In this document: positions 20,152-28,047 of the stretch, piece by piece
How the letters are laid out: each line of letters begins with the position of its first letter
Position numbering within the stretch: position 1 is the stretch's first letter
The notes under the pieces: model-generated
What the model was told of the DNA's origin: nothing
Database searches by the model: none
The model's input: the letters and a program-made list of their open reading frames with translations, nothing else
Program-made: the position numbers and the translations under genes
Assembly (NCBI RefSeq): GCF_900129865.1
Contig: NZ_FQXD01000001.1
Location: 415,712-479,711 of the forward strand
DNA: 64,000 bases
Source: Virgibacillus chiguensis
GTDB taxonomy: Bacteria > Bacillota > Bacilli > Bacillales > Amphibacillaceae
Reading direction: 5' to 3'

Positions 20152-20805
20152 CTACTCTTTATCTAACCAATCCATACATCGATCTGCTAACGCTTGAATT
20201 TCATTTAATAATAAGCTAGCATGGTAGCCATCACAAACTGCATGATGAACTTGTACAGATAAAGGAATAAAAACAGATTCTGCTTCTTTAAAATACTTCC
20301 CCCATGTAATGATAGGCAATAAAAATTCGCCTTCGTTATTAATATTTAAATTAAATCCTGTAAAACTTGTCCATGGAATAATAGATATTGGATGAATATT
20401 CGTAGGTGGATTTCCCTTTGCTTGCAAAGTAAGATGATCACCATAGTCTACACTATCTTGCATAAAACGGTTGTAAAACTCCACGAATATATTAGAAAAG
20501 TTCGTCCAAACATTAGAGAATAGTTCTTCTTCCTTATGAAAAATGCTGTAACTTGGATGAAGCACCTCCCAATAACCAAGTTCCCCTTTATCATTATAAG
20601 ACATTCTAAATTCAGAATGTTGATTTACAACTTTTGATCCCATATATACTAATGCTGGGTAAAGCTTCATTTTTCTTTCTCTCGTCTGCTTTAGCAATTC
20701 TGTAATATTTATATTCGCAGTCATACTAAAAGTACAACGCAATTGAGAAAAATGGTTAAAATATGCTTCTCTTTTCCATTCCTTTCGATTAACTATATGA
20801 AACAT
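20152..20805 (-). CDS. Chloramphenicol acetyltransferase-family protein (type A fold)
   Basis: A 217-residue acyl-CoA-dependent acetyltransferase. The catalytic motif VHHAVCDGYH (His near residue 188) is intact, as are the family patterns at IPWTSFTGFNLN and the N-terminal NRKEWKREAYFNHF. GGAGGT lies before the ATG. No leader-peptide attenuator typical of inducible plasmid cat genes was found and no mobile element adjoins it, so this looks like a resident chromosomal copy. Whether it acts on chloramphenicol cannot be told from the sequence. Confidence 0.85.
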   Translation of the reverse strand: MFHIVNRKEWKREAYFNHFSQLRCTFSMTANINITELLKQTRERKMKLYPALVYMGSKVVNQHSEFRMSYNDKGELGYWEVLHPSYSIFHKEEELFSNVWTNFSNIFVEFYNRFMQDSVDYGDHLTLQAKGNPPTNIHPISIIPWTSFTGFNLNINNEGEFLLPIITWGKYFKEAESVFIPLSVQVHHAVCDGYHASLLLNEIQALADRCMDWLDKE

Positions 20806-21093
20806 TAACTTACCTCCAGTATAGATGCACCTATTTAAAATGATATTACTTCATTATATATTTAAGATCACTTTCATCCACAATTGCTATTTTAGCAAAG
20901 ACTAGGCATTTCATGCATTCTTTTTCATTTACGTGTAAATAAAATGTATGTATCATTGTGTAAAACACCGTTAGGATAAGCCTAATATTCTATGCTTTCC
21001 TATAGTACAAAATATATAACAAGAAAAAGAAAAACCCTTGTATACTTCGCAGTACCAAGGGAACAAACCTTTACATACAGTCGAATGTTCCAA
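20806..21093. other. Intergenic region upstream of the cat-like gene
   Basis: Contains the presumed cat-like promoter (reverse-strand TATAAT about 70 nt before the start) and a terminator at 21031-21061 for an upstream reverse-strand unit. No ORF. Confidence 0.4.
21031..21061 (-). terminator. Terminator following a 36-codon open frame
   Basis: CCCTTG and CAAGGG arms with an inner TACT/AGTA pairing and a TTTT run on the reverse strand. The only upstream reverse-strand reading frame is the short one at 21094-21204. Confidence 0.6.
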
Positions 21094-21204
21094 TCATTGA
21101 ATTTCATTCTCTTCAACAACTGGTAGTTGCCTGTAAGAAATTGTTATCGCTACATTTTCATTTCGAAAAACGCAATTTACTATAGGAGCTCTTCCTATTT
21201 TAAT
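21094..21204 (-). pseudogene. Possible remnant or non-AUG small ORF (36 codons)
   Basis: Reverse-strand open frame reading IKIGRAPIVNCVF near its start and YRQLPVVEENEIQ at its end, between a TAG stop and a TGA, then a terminator. It has protein-like composition but no ATG, GTG or TTG start with a ribosome site. It could be the tail of a lost gene or start at ATT. I do not recognise a family. Confidence 0.3.
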
Positions 21205-21285
21205 GTACTATAAAACAAAGGTAAATCGATTTGTCCAGTTAACTTTCAATTCTTAGAACCTTATATTACGGAAAATGAATCTGAT

Positions 21286-21606
21286 TTATTCATTCTCATT
21301 TAACACCTTGATACCTCTAATTATATTTAAAATGAAGTAGTAGATATTGATGATGACAGCTAACATACCAACAGCAATTAATACACCACCATTCACAGTA
21401 TCACTCAAATTGCTAAAACCTAACATTATAGTAACAATAATTAAACCTACAACAGTTATAAACGGTACTAAGTGCATCCCTAAAGCACTTTTCGCATGTT
21501 TCTTAACGTTCGTTTCAGCTACGAAATAGACAATAATTGGAAAAAGAAACGGCGCGAAAAATACACTGAAGTAACAGAGGGACGATAAAATATTATTTGG
21601 TTGCAA
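21286..21606 (-). CDS. DUF4870-like membrane protein
   Basis: A 106-residue protein with three or four hydrophobic segments and the pattern HAKSALGMHL after the first helix pair, which resembles DUF4870 (TIC20-like fold). The TTG at 21606 is the likely start because GGAG lies 8 nt upstream; a GTG three codons earlier overlaps that site. The function is unknown. It stands alone between gaps. Confidence 0.7.
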   Translation of the reverse strand: MQPNNILSSLCYFSVFFAPFLFPIIVYFVAETNVKKHAKSALGMHLVPFITVVGLIIVTIMLGFSNLSDTVNGGVLIAVGMLAVIINIYYFILNIIRGIKVLNENE

Positions 21607-21724
21607 GTTTTTCACTCCTTCTTTATCTTGTTGGTTGTAATTATGTTACCACATAAATTATTAGTGTATTCTTACGGTTTCGAAAGCATAAGCTTACTTT
21701 TTTGTAAGGAAACAGAAACAAAAA

Positions 21725-21757
21725 TAGAACTACCTCTCATTATATAGAGATAGTTCT
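21725..21757 (-). terminator. Terminator downstream of dps
   Basis: TAGAACTA-CTCT and AGAG-TAGTTCTA arms with one mismatch and a TTTTT run on the reverse strand, about 80 nt after the dps stop. Confidence 0.65.
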
Positions 21758-21839
21758 ATGGTATAAGTATAGTCTTAATGCACTATAGATTTATTTCTTT
21801 CATTAAGGCTTTTTGATTTATAGTAAAAGACAATTTTTT

Positions 21840-22277
21840 CTAAGCATTAAAGGCTTCTAACATCCAAATATGTTTTTCTAAAGATGCTTTTATCCCAATA
21901 AATAAGTCGCTTGTTGGTTGATCTTCTGTTTCTTCTGCAACTTCAATAATTTCATTCGACTCATTTACAATTTGTTGAAAATCAAGTATCAACTGGGCAA
22001 CCATTTCATGATCAGATTCATTTCCAGTTGCTTCCTTAATTGTAGCTGTTTCGAGATAGGCTTTTAATGATGATAGTGGTTTCCCTTTAATGGTTAACAC
22101 GCGTTCTGCGATTTCATCAATGTAACTTGCTGCTTCATCATAATACTCTTCAAACTTTTCATGTAATGTAAAGAAATTAACCCCGTTTACATACCAATGA
22201 TAATGGTGTAACTTTGTGTAAAGAACATTCCAGTTGGCTAATTGTTTGTTTAATGCGTCTACTAATTGTTGATTCAT
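21840..22277 (-). CDS. dps: Dps-family ferritin-like DNA-protection protein
   Basis: A 145-residue Dps/MrgA protein that oxidises and stores iron and protects DNA under oxidative stress. Ferroxidase ligands are visible in LHHYHWYVNG (His near residue 25), FFTLHEKFEEYYDEAASYIDEIAER (shown by LHEKFEEYYD and IDEIAER). AAGGAGAG is placed before the ATG. A near-perfect SigA promoter and a PerR-like box lie upstream, fitting peroxide control. Confidence 0.94.
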   Translation of the reverse strand: MNQQLVDALNKQLANWNVLYTKLHHYHWYVNGVNFFTLHEKFEEYYDEAASYIDEIAERVLTIKGKPLSSLKAYLETATIKEATGNESDHEMVAQLILDFQQIVNESNEIIEVAEETEDQPTSDLFIGIKASLEKHIWMLEAFNA

Positions 22278-22311
22278 TTAATATCTCTCCTTCTGTCTTT
22301 GTTCAATTTGT

Positions 22312-22369
22312 ATTATACACTTTTTCATTATTTTTATCAAATAATATTATCATTTAATAACTATTATAA
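22312..22369 (-). promoter_or_regulatory. dps promoter with a PerR-like box
   Basis: Reverse strand TTGATA (22335-22340), 17 nt, TATAAT (22312-22317). Upstream, 22355-22369 reads TTATAATAGTTATTA, matching 12 of 15 positions of the Bacillus PerR box TTATAATNATTATAA. Regulation by PerR is inferred from this match. Confidence 0.6.
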
Positions 22370-22424
22370 TTTAATGGCAGTATATTCTTTTTTACAGTTT
22401 TCCCAACGAAGTCTTGTTCTATTA

Positions 22425-22862
22425 CTATCCTTTTTCTGGATATTTTTTCTGCGCACCTACCCATTGCTCCCCGTTTTCCCAGATCTCTTTTTTCCAAATG
22501 GGAACAACTTGTTTAATGCGTTCAATAGCATATTCATTTGCTTCATACGCAGCTTTTCGATGCGGTGAAGAAACAGCAATTAAAACAGCAATATCTGAAA
22601 TGTGTAACTCCCCAATTCGGTGAACAATTGTTACTCTGATATCGGGCCATTTCTCTTCCATTTCTGCTCCAACTTCTGCTAATTTTTTTTCTGCCATAGG
22701 AACATAAGCTTGATATGATAAATAAAGGGTTCGAACACCATGTGTCCATTCTCTAACATTCCCTGTGAATACTGTAACTGCTCCAGCATGGGGGTGAAGC
22801 ACATAATCCATGTAAGGTTTAACTTCAATAGGTTCTGATACAATAGCAAACGGCTTTAACAT
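22425..22862 (-). CDS. moaE: Molybdopterin synthase catalytic subunit MoaE
   Basis: Transfers sulfur from MoaD to precursor Z to form molybdopterin. The 145-residue protein has the family motifs GAVTVFTGNVRE near residue 28, VHRIGELHISDIAVLIAV-type strand near 80 (HRIGEL) and the lysine-bearing VPIWKKE near 122. The ATG at 22862 overlaps the mobB stop. It ends the moeB-moeA-mobB-moaE run; the moaD gene that follows moaE in B. subtilis is absent here. Confidence 0.95.
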   Translation of the reverse strand: MLKPFAIVSEPIEVKPYMDYVLHPHAGAVTVFTGNVREWTHGVRTLYLSYQAYVPMAEKKLAEVGAEMEEKWPDIRVTIVHRIGELHISDIAVLIAVSSPHRKAAYEANEYAIERIKQVVPIWKKEIWENGEQWVGAQKKYPEKG

Positions 22863-23368
22863 GATGCTCTTCCTCCACACCATTCCCATAACCACTTATC
22901 TAATGCAGACACGTTCTCTCGTGATCTAATTCGGGGGAAAGAAATAGATTTATTTTCTACACCTACCACTAATACGATATTATTCAATCGGTTTAATTCA
23001 TCCCATTCTACTTCATTTCTCACTAACACAACTTTTGATCCAGCCTCTTCTTTAAACCCTTCTATAAGTAATATATCGGGTTGATCCATGGAAGCTAGTT
23101 TTTTTAAGCGTTCAAAACTCGGAGTTTCATTTAACATTATTTGTACCGTACCACCGCCAGACACAATGGACAAATCAGCACCACTTCGAAAAAATTGCAT
23201 GGAGTCAGTATTTTCATCTGGCATTTTCAAACTTCCATGCTTCCCATGATGGCCATGTTGTTTTATAACCGAAACAGAAAATCCTTTCGTTTTTAGAAAT
23301 TGTACCCAGCGAGAAACTAAGGTAGTTTTTCCGCTATTTTTAAAACCTACTATATGCAAAATTTTCAT
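22856..23368 (-). CDS. mobB: Molybdopterin-guanine dinucleotide biosynthesis adapter MobB
   Basis: A 170-residue P-loop GTP-binding protein (GFKNSGKTTL near residue 8) that assists guanylylation of the molybdenum cofactor. It also shows KQHGHHGKH and LIEGFKEE, typical of MobB. ATG 23368 overlaps the moeA stop as ATGA and gives the family N-terminus MKILHIVG; a GTG three codons upstream is closer to GGGGAGG and remains possible. Confidence 0.93.
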   Translation of the reverse strand: MKILHIVGFKNSGKTTLVSRWVQFLKTKGFSVSVIKQHGHHGKHGSLKMPDENTDSMQFFRSGADLSIVSGGGTVQIMLNETPSFERLKKLASMDQPDILLIEGFKEEAGSKVVLVRNEVEWDELNRLNNIVLVVGVENKSISFPRIRSRENVSALDKWLWEWCGGRASC

Positions 23369-24621
23369 AAACGCCACACAGCCTCCCCTTGTTCCATGCC
23401 TAAAAGCAAAATACCGACCCGCATTCCTTTTTCATATCCACTAGAACCACTAGGCAAAACAATCAAACAATTTCCGCGTGCTATGGAAGATACTGCATTC
23501 GATTTATTGAAACCGGCTGGCTTAGCTACTACACCTTGTTCCGTCATCTCCCACACTCCACGAATAAATCGAGTAAATGGATTTTTCTTGATAAAGTCCT
23601 CTCCTAATTGAGCTTCTATAGAGGGCAAATACGGCTCGTTACTACCCATCATTGTTAAAATAGCTGGTCTAGTAAACAATTCAAACCCTGTAAAACAAGC
23701 AGAAGGGTTTCCCGATAAACCAAACAAAAGCTTATCTCCTTTAGTTGCAACAGTTGTAACACTTCCAGGACGCATCATTACTTTATCAAACAACACTTCT
23801 GCGCCTAATCGATCGTAAATCGCCGGTAAATAATCATAATCACCAACAGATACCCCACCAGTTGTAATAAGTATATCTGTTTCTTGTAAAGCTTGTGCCA
23901 TTACTTCGGTACATTTTTGTAAATTATCTGACATAACACCATAATAATGACATTCAATTCCTAATCTATTTAGTTGTGCTTGAACCATTGGCCCGTTAGA
24001 GTTTCGTATTTTTCCAAGCTGTAATTGCTCTGTTACATCCAACAATTCTGTTCCCGTTGCAAGCAATCCTACAACTGGCTTTGTAGATACATCCACTTCT
24101 GCATAGCCAAAGGTCGCAAGCAAGGCAATTGTACCTGGGTGAATTTTCGTACCAGACTTTATAAGCACTTCCCCTCTTTCAGCATCTTCTCCTTTAAACG
24201 AGACGTGATCGCCAGCTTGAAGTGGCTCTTGTAATTTAAATCCGTCTATCATCTTCGTCGTCTTTTCTAACATAACAATAGCATCTGCTTGTTCTGGTAA
24301 GATGGCGCCCGTCATAATTCGATATGCTTCGTGCTTACCAACGGGTACATTTGGCACTGTCCCAGCTCCAATTTCTCCGATAACTCGAAAAGAAATGGGA
24401 TGGTGAACTGACGCACCTTTCGTATCTTTTGATCGGATAGCATACCCGTCATATGCAGAACGATTAAAAGGTGGCACAGCATGACTCGCAACAATGGGTT
24501 CCCTTAGAATTCGACCATTCGCTTTACTTAAGTTTGTTTTTTCTATTGGTAACGGTTTAATTTGATCCATTACATACTGTATTGCTTGTGAAACGGGTAT
24601 TGGGCTTCTTCTCTCTATCAC
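23365..24621 (-). CDS. moeA: Molybdopterin molybdenumtransferase MoeA
   Basis: Inserts molybdate into adenylylated molybdopterin. The 418-residue protein carries PPFNRSAYDGYA near residue 47, GDHVSFKGED near 150, the TTGGVSVGDYDYLP core near 250 and the GLSGNPSACFTGFE loop near 300. The start is GTG with GGGGGAGG upstream. It overlaps mobB by 4 nt and follows the moeB-like gene after 28 nt. Confidence 0.96.
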   Translation of the reverse strand: MIERRSPIPVSQAIQYVMDQIKPLPIEKTNLSKANGRILREPIVASHAVPPFNRSAYDGYAIRSKDTKGASVHHPISFRVIGEIGAGTVPNVPVGKHEAYRIMTGAILPEQADAIVMLEKTTKMIDGFKLQEPLQAGDHVSFKGEDAERGEVLIKSGTKIHPGTIALLATFGYAEVDVSTKPVVGLLATGTELLDVTEQLQLGKIRNSNGPMVQAQLNRLGIECHYYGVMSDNLQKCTEVMAQALQETDILITTGGVSVGDYDYLPAIYDRLGAEVLFDKVMMRPGSVTTVATKGDKLLFGLSGNPSACFTGFELFTRPAILTMMGSNEPYLPSIEAQLGEDFIKKNPFTRFIRGVWEMTEQGVVAKPAGFNKSNAVSSIARGNCLIVLPSGSSGYEKGMRVGILLLGMEQGEAVWRL

Positions 24622-24649
24622 TAGTCCTCCCCCTCTTTCCTACGCATTT

Positions 24650-25669
24650 TCAACCAAATAACTGATGATACAACTTCCGACCTTTAGATATTTCTTTTAA
24701 CCCATGAATAAATAACCTACCATTTTCAAATAAAATACAACGATAGGATGCAATGTAGAATTCAATAAAAAAGTCCGTGATGCGATACTCGATACCTAGC
24801 CTTTTCACTACTTGCTCACCATCGGATATAGTAAGCTTTCGTTTTTCATTAGGAATAACTTGTACCGTATCTCTACCACATAAAACTGCAAAATTCGTTT
24901 GTTGCTGTTTTTCCAATGCTGGATAGGTAGCTTGTGAAGAGCATGTTAAACAATCATCTTTTTTCAATCGAGATATTCCCGCCTCCACAAAGGTATTATC
25001 CCACAGATCAAAATGAAATAATTGGCTTCGCAGTTTCTCTTTATTTCCAGTCAACCATTTTAAAGCTTCTGCACTTTGATTCGCGGCTACCATACTTACG
25101 ACTGGAGCAATGATTCCTGTAGTATCACATGTTTGTGTTACAGTTGGTAGTATAGGAAGTAAACACCGAAAACAAGCTGTCGTTTGCGGTACAAATGGAA
25201 ACATTACCCCAGTACTTCCCACACAAGCACCATATATCCAAGGTATTCCGTGCTTCCAAGCAGCATCATTCATTAAAAGACGTGTTTCAAAATTATCTGT
25301 TGCATCCATAATAATATCTGCGTCTGAAATGAGTTGTTCTAATAAAGGTCCATCTACGTGATCAAGAACAGTTAAAATGGTTGCGTCTTCTCTAACTTTT
25401 TGCAAGCTCTTTTTAGCAGCAACTACCTTCGGAACGCCCTCTCGAGCATCCCGTTCTGTAAACAATTGCTGTCGTTGCAAGTTTGACATTTCTACGTAAT
25501 CACGATCAGCTATTGTCAGCGTTCCCACACCAGCACGTATTAACGTCTCTGCTATATGTGTACCTAATGCCCCACACCCAATTATAACAACATGCGCAGA
25601 TGCTAACATGGCTTGCCCGTGTTCTCCAATTGGTGAAAACAAAATCTGCCGTGCATATCTTTCTTTCAT
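24650..25669 (-). CDS. MoeB/ThiF-family adenylyltransferase
   Basis: A 339-residue E1-like enzyme that adenylates the C-terminal glycine of a MoaD- or ThiS-type sulfur carrier. Seen: RYARQILFSPIGEHGQ at the N-terminus, IGCGALGTHIAE (ATP loop) near residue 32, DRDYVEMSNLQRQQLF near 53, DATDNFETRLLMND near 120, and zinc-binding pairs CFRC and CLTC. The position upstream of moeA argues for MoeB. The ATG at 25669 follows GGAGGGG. No carrier gene (moaD/thiS) is in the window. Confidence 0.88.
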   Translation of the reverse strand: MKERYARQILFSPIGEHGQAMLASAHVVIIGCGALGTHIAETLIRAGVGTLTIADRDYVEMSNLQRQQLFTERDAREGVPKVVAAKKSLQKVREDATILTVLDHVDGPLLEQLISDADIIMDATDNFETRLLMNDAAWKHGIPWIYGACVGSTGVMFPFVPQTTACFRCLLPILPTVTQTCDTTGIIAPVVSMVAANQSAEALKWLTGNKEKLRSQLFHFDLWDNTFVEAGISRLKKDDCLTCSSQATYPALEKQQQTNFAVLCGRDTVQVIPNEKRKLTISDGEQVVKRLGIEYRITDFFIEFYIASYRCILFENGRLFIHGLKEISKGRKLYHQLFG

Positions 25670-25739
25670 TGTACCCCTCCTCACTAGATCAGCTAGCAAG
25701 ACAAACCATCCATTCATACAACACCTTTGTTTTTTATCA

Positions 25740-25965
25740 TATGCCCTTTCTTGACCTTTTTACAACGAAGCAAAGCACAAAAGCGCAAGCCCCGGTTAGC
25801 AACGTAGCGACTGGAACGAATCAACGAAAGTTTTAGGAATCACGCTCCTGCAACAGGAGTATGTCGGCACCCTCCAGCAAGCCCGTCTTTAGTCGGCCTT
25901 CCTATTTAGAAAGAACCAATGATGACTTAGCTTAAGGCAATGAAGCGTGACGTGGCTATTCAGTT
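25740..25965. repeat. GC-richer intergenic repeat-like element
   Basis: A stretch of about 220 bases that stands out from its AT-rich surroundings. It contains AAGCGCAAGCCCCGGTTAGC, a small hairpin CTCCTGCAACAGGAG and no ORF. Similar GCGCAAGC-type intergenic repeats are familiar in Bacillaceae genomes (recalled, not checked). Only one copy is in the window. Confidence 0.4.
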
Positions 25966-26076
25966 ATTTCCTTGTCCACTAGTATCTCTCTTTATACTTT
26001 AAACCAAAAAAATCTTATATTTTCCTATAGTGTAAAAGTAAGCAAATAAATTGCTATCTACTTTTTCGTGTGATAC

Positions 26077-26098
26077 TTTTGCATAACATGGTGCAAAA
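26077..26098. promoter_or_regulatory. Inverted repeat upstream of fnr
   Basis: TTTTGCA and TGCAAAA, 8 nt apart, about 145 nt before the fnr start. It differs from the Bacillus Fnr consensus TGTGA-N6-TCACA. Candidate operator only. Confidence 0.35.
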
Positions 26099-26240
26099 AT
26101 ATGTACAATTAAAAGTGGTTTAACATGTATGACACTTAAAACAACAACGATGATAACGCCATTTAGTTATACTCATATTCTACGTGAAGAATAAAATAGT
26201 TAGCAAGGTATTTTATTCTTTATACAGTGGGAGGTATGTT

Positions 26241-26945
26241 ATGCGTAAATTAAATTATTACTCTCCGTCATCTCAAGAAAAGCTAACCGTGTTACAAAAG
26301 TATGCAAACATAGAAAAGGATCTAGAAAAAAATGAAACCCTTTTCATTTCTGGTGATATCGTTCATTCTTTTTACATTGTTCTACTTGGTAAAATTATGC
26401 TTCATAAACCAACAGCAGATGGACGAGAATTTACAATTCGAATATGTAAACAAGGGGATATAATTGGAGAGCCTCATTTTTTAACCACCCCTACCAAACA
26501 CTTACTACATGCAACAGCCGTAGAAAGAAGTAAAATTTTCACTATATCTATAGAAAAATTACCTGAACTTTTTTCAAATGAGAGCAAATTCATGCTATAC
26601 CTACTTCAAAATGTATCCAAAAATGCCATTCGTGACCAAATGAAATTACGTGATTTAGTAATGTATGGAAAAAAAGGGGCGCTTTATGCCACGTTAATTC
26701 GTCTCGCGAACAGTTATGGGCAGACCAAAGAAACTGGCATCCTAATTAATACGTCGCTTACGAATCAAGACTTAGCCAACTTTTGTGGCACTTCACGAGA
26801 AAGTATTAATCGATTATTAAGTGATTTGCGCAAAAATAACATTATTTCTATTGAAAATAGTAGGATACTCATTCATCAGTTAGCATACTTAAAAGAAACC
26901 ATCCATTGTGAAGAATGCCCCATTGATATTTGCACAATTCATTAA
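26241..26945 (+). CDS. fnr: Fnr-type Crp-family anaerobic regulator
   Basis: A 234-residue oxygen-responsive transcription factor. It has a cyclic-nucleotide-binding-like beta barrel (about 1-120), a dimer helix, and an HTH (TNQDLANFCGTSRESINRLL, about 173-192). The C-terminal cysteines C223, C226 and C231 keep the exact C-x2-C-x4-C spacing that binds the 4Fe-4S cluster in B. subtilis Fnr; the Asp in KLRDLVMYG is a candidate fourth ligand. ATG 26241 follows GGGAGGT. Its neighbours are the cofactor genes and a molybdoenzyme operon, the expected targets of anaerobic control. Confidence 0.92.
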   Translation: MRKLNYYSPSSQEKLTVLQKYANIEKDLEKNETLFISGDIVHSFYIVLLGKIMLHKPTADGREFTIRICKQGDIIGEPHFLTTPTKHLLHATAVERSKIFTISIEKLPELFSNESKFMLYLLQNVSKNAIRDQMKLRDLVMYGKKGALYATLIRLANSYGQTKETGILINTSLTNQDLANFCGTSRESINRLLSDLRKNNIISIENSRILIHQLAYLKETIHCEECPIDICTIH

Positions 26946-27019
26946 TATGGAATACCTTTTTTATTACTTCACACTTCTATAAGTATTCTATTGTAGCTAT
27001 AAAGAACGCACCTAAATTC

Positions 27020-27050
27020 ATCCCGGAAACAGGGAACATGTTTCCGGGAT
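27020..27050. terminator. Strong hairpin after fnr without T-run
   Basis: Perfect 12-bp stem ATCCCGGAAACA / TGTTTCCGGGAT with loop GGGAACA, 75 nt after the fnr stop. There is no T-run on either side, so termination is uncertain. Confidence 0.5.
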
Positions 27051-27186
27051 ATATCCCACTAATCCGTCAAGGCATATATTACTTTTGTGACCATTCTGCC
27101 GATAGAAAAATTAAAAACATAAGGTTTATAAGATAAACTGTAGTTTTTGCCATAGGAACTCAGTATTAATCTACGTTGTTGTAACA

Positions 27187-27366
27187 TTATTCTTTTTCCT
27201 TCTTCTCCGAATCGTCATCTCCCATTAAATCGTTGGTTGCATTTTTAAATTCCTTTAAGGTGCTTCCAGCAGCTTTTCCTAATTCAGGTAGTTTTGAAGG
27301 TCCAAATATAATTAACGCAATAACTAATATTAAAATCAACCCTGGGATACCAATACTTGAAAACAT
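27187..27366 (-). CDS. tatA: TatA/E twin-arginine translocase subunit
   Basis: A 59-residue Sec-independent translocase pore protein with a canonical core: [20 protein letters not shown], then an amphipathic helix [14 protein letters not shown] and an acidic tail. AAGGAG lies 8 nt before ATG 27366; the longer GTG-started form overlaps the ribosome site. It is the last gene after the molybdoenzyme and chaperone genes on the same strand, so it is probably the translocase component serving that exported enzyme. No tatC is present in the window. Confidence 0.93.
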   Translation of the reverse strand: MFSSIGIPGLILILVIALIIFGPSKLPELGKAAGSTLKEFKNATNDLMGDDDSEKKEKE

Positions 27367-27431
27367 ACAAATCACTCCTTTTAAATTTCTTACTTTAAAT
27401 GAACATTTTCATTAAAGCTGTGCAACAGAAA

Positions 27432-28022
27432 TTATTTATGCGCTATACCCTTGATCTCTTCCATATAAAAGGGAATAAACATGTTGAAAAATGAATCCGA
27501 GAACTTATGTTGATGTTGCTTACATATAACACCCAAACAAGGCGCTAAATATTTATCATACATTTCCTTACGTGCGTCCGCTAATTCGATAACAAGTTCA
27601 TGATCCCCTTTATCAAGTGCAACTGCTTCTTCCCTTAATGTAGCTGTAATAAAGGCGGTTAAACTACCAATATGATCAGGGAAAGCTTCACGCTCTAATG
27701 GATAATAAAACCCCAGCTTCTCATATGCTCCAATTAAACAAAGTAAATCTTGTTTCGTATCCAATTCTGCTGTTTCTGATTTTTCACGGTAACTGGACAT
27801 ATATGGAGGAACAAAATATATACCAGGAATAGAAAAATAATTATCATGCCAGATTTTTGTTTCTTTTCGGTCATAACAAGCATGAAATGGAAATTCATTT
27901 ACAAGACGCTCCGGCAACTGATTCATTGTCTGTTCATAATGATCCCAATCACCATACCAAATATGGGTAAATATTTGCGCTAGAATGAGTTTCCCGTAAG
28001 TTTCTTCTTGTGCTGTTAGCAA
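27432..28022 (-). CDS. TorD/DmsD-family molybdoenzyme chaperone
   Basis: A 196-residue helical protein of the TorD type, which binds the Tat signal of a molybdoenzyme and holds it until the cofactor is in. Seen: YFVPPYMSSYRE near residue 75, PDHIGSLTAFI near 120 (equivalent of the family PDH-L-EF motif) and the C-terminal DSFFNMFIPFYMEEI. The start is uncertain: TTG 28022 lies 8 nt after AGGGGGG, whereas ATG 28043 overlaps it. It sits 25 nt after the catalytic subunit gene. Confidence 0.85.
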   Translation of the reverse strand: MLTAQEETYGKLILAQIFTHIWYGDWDHYEQTMNQLPERLVNEFPFHACYDRKETKIWHDNYFSIPGIYFVPPYMSSYREKSETAELDTKQDLLCLIGAYEKLGFYYPLEREAFPDHIGSLTAFITATLREEAVALDKGDHELVIELADARKEMYDKYLAPCLGVICKQHQHKFSDSFFNMFIPFYMEEIKGIAHK

Positions 28023-28047
28023 TACTGCCACCCCCCTCATCATGAAA

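Noticed and set aside
4930..26040. Short CTATAGT-type motifs repeated in several intergenic regions (near 4932, 21000 and 26025)
   Set aside because: Only about 10 bases are shared and the sequence is AT-rich; no consistent position relative to genes.
26930..27136. 68-codon ORF overlapping the fnr end
   Set aside because: Contains the fnr hairpin and lacks a start signal; no protein-like pattern.
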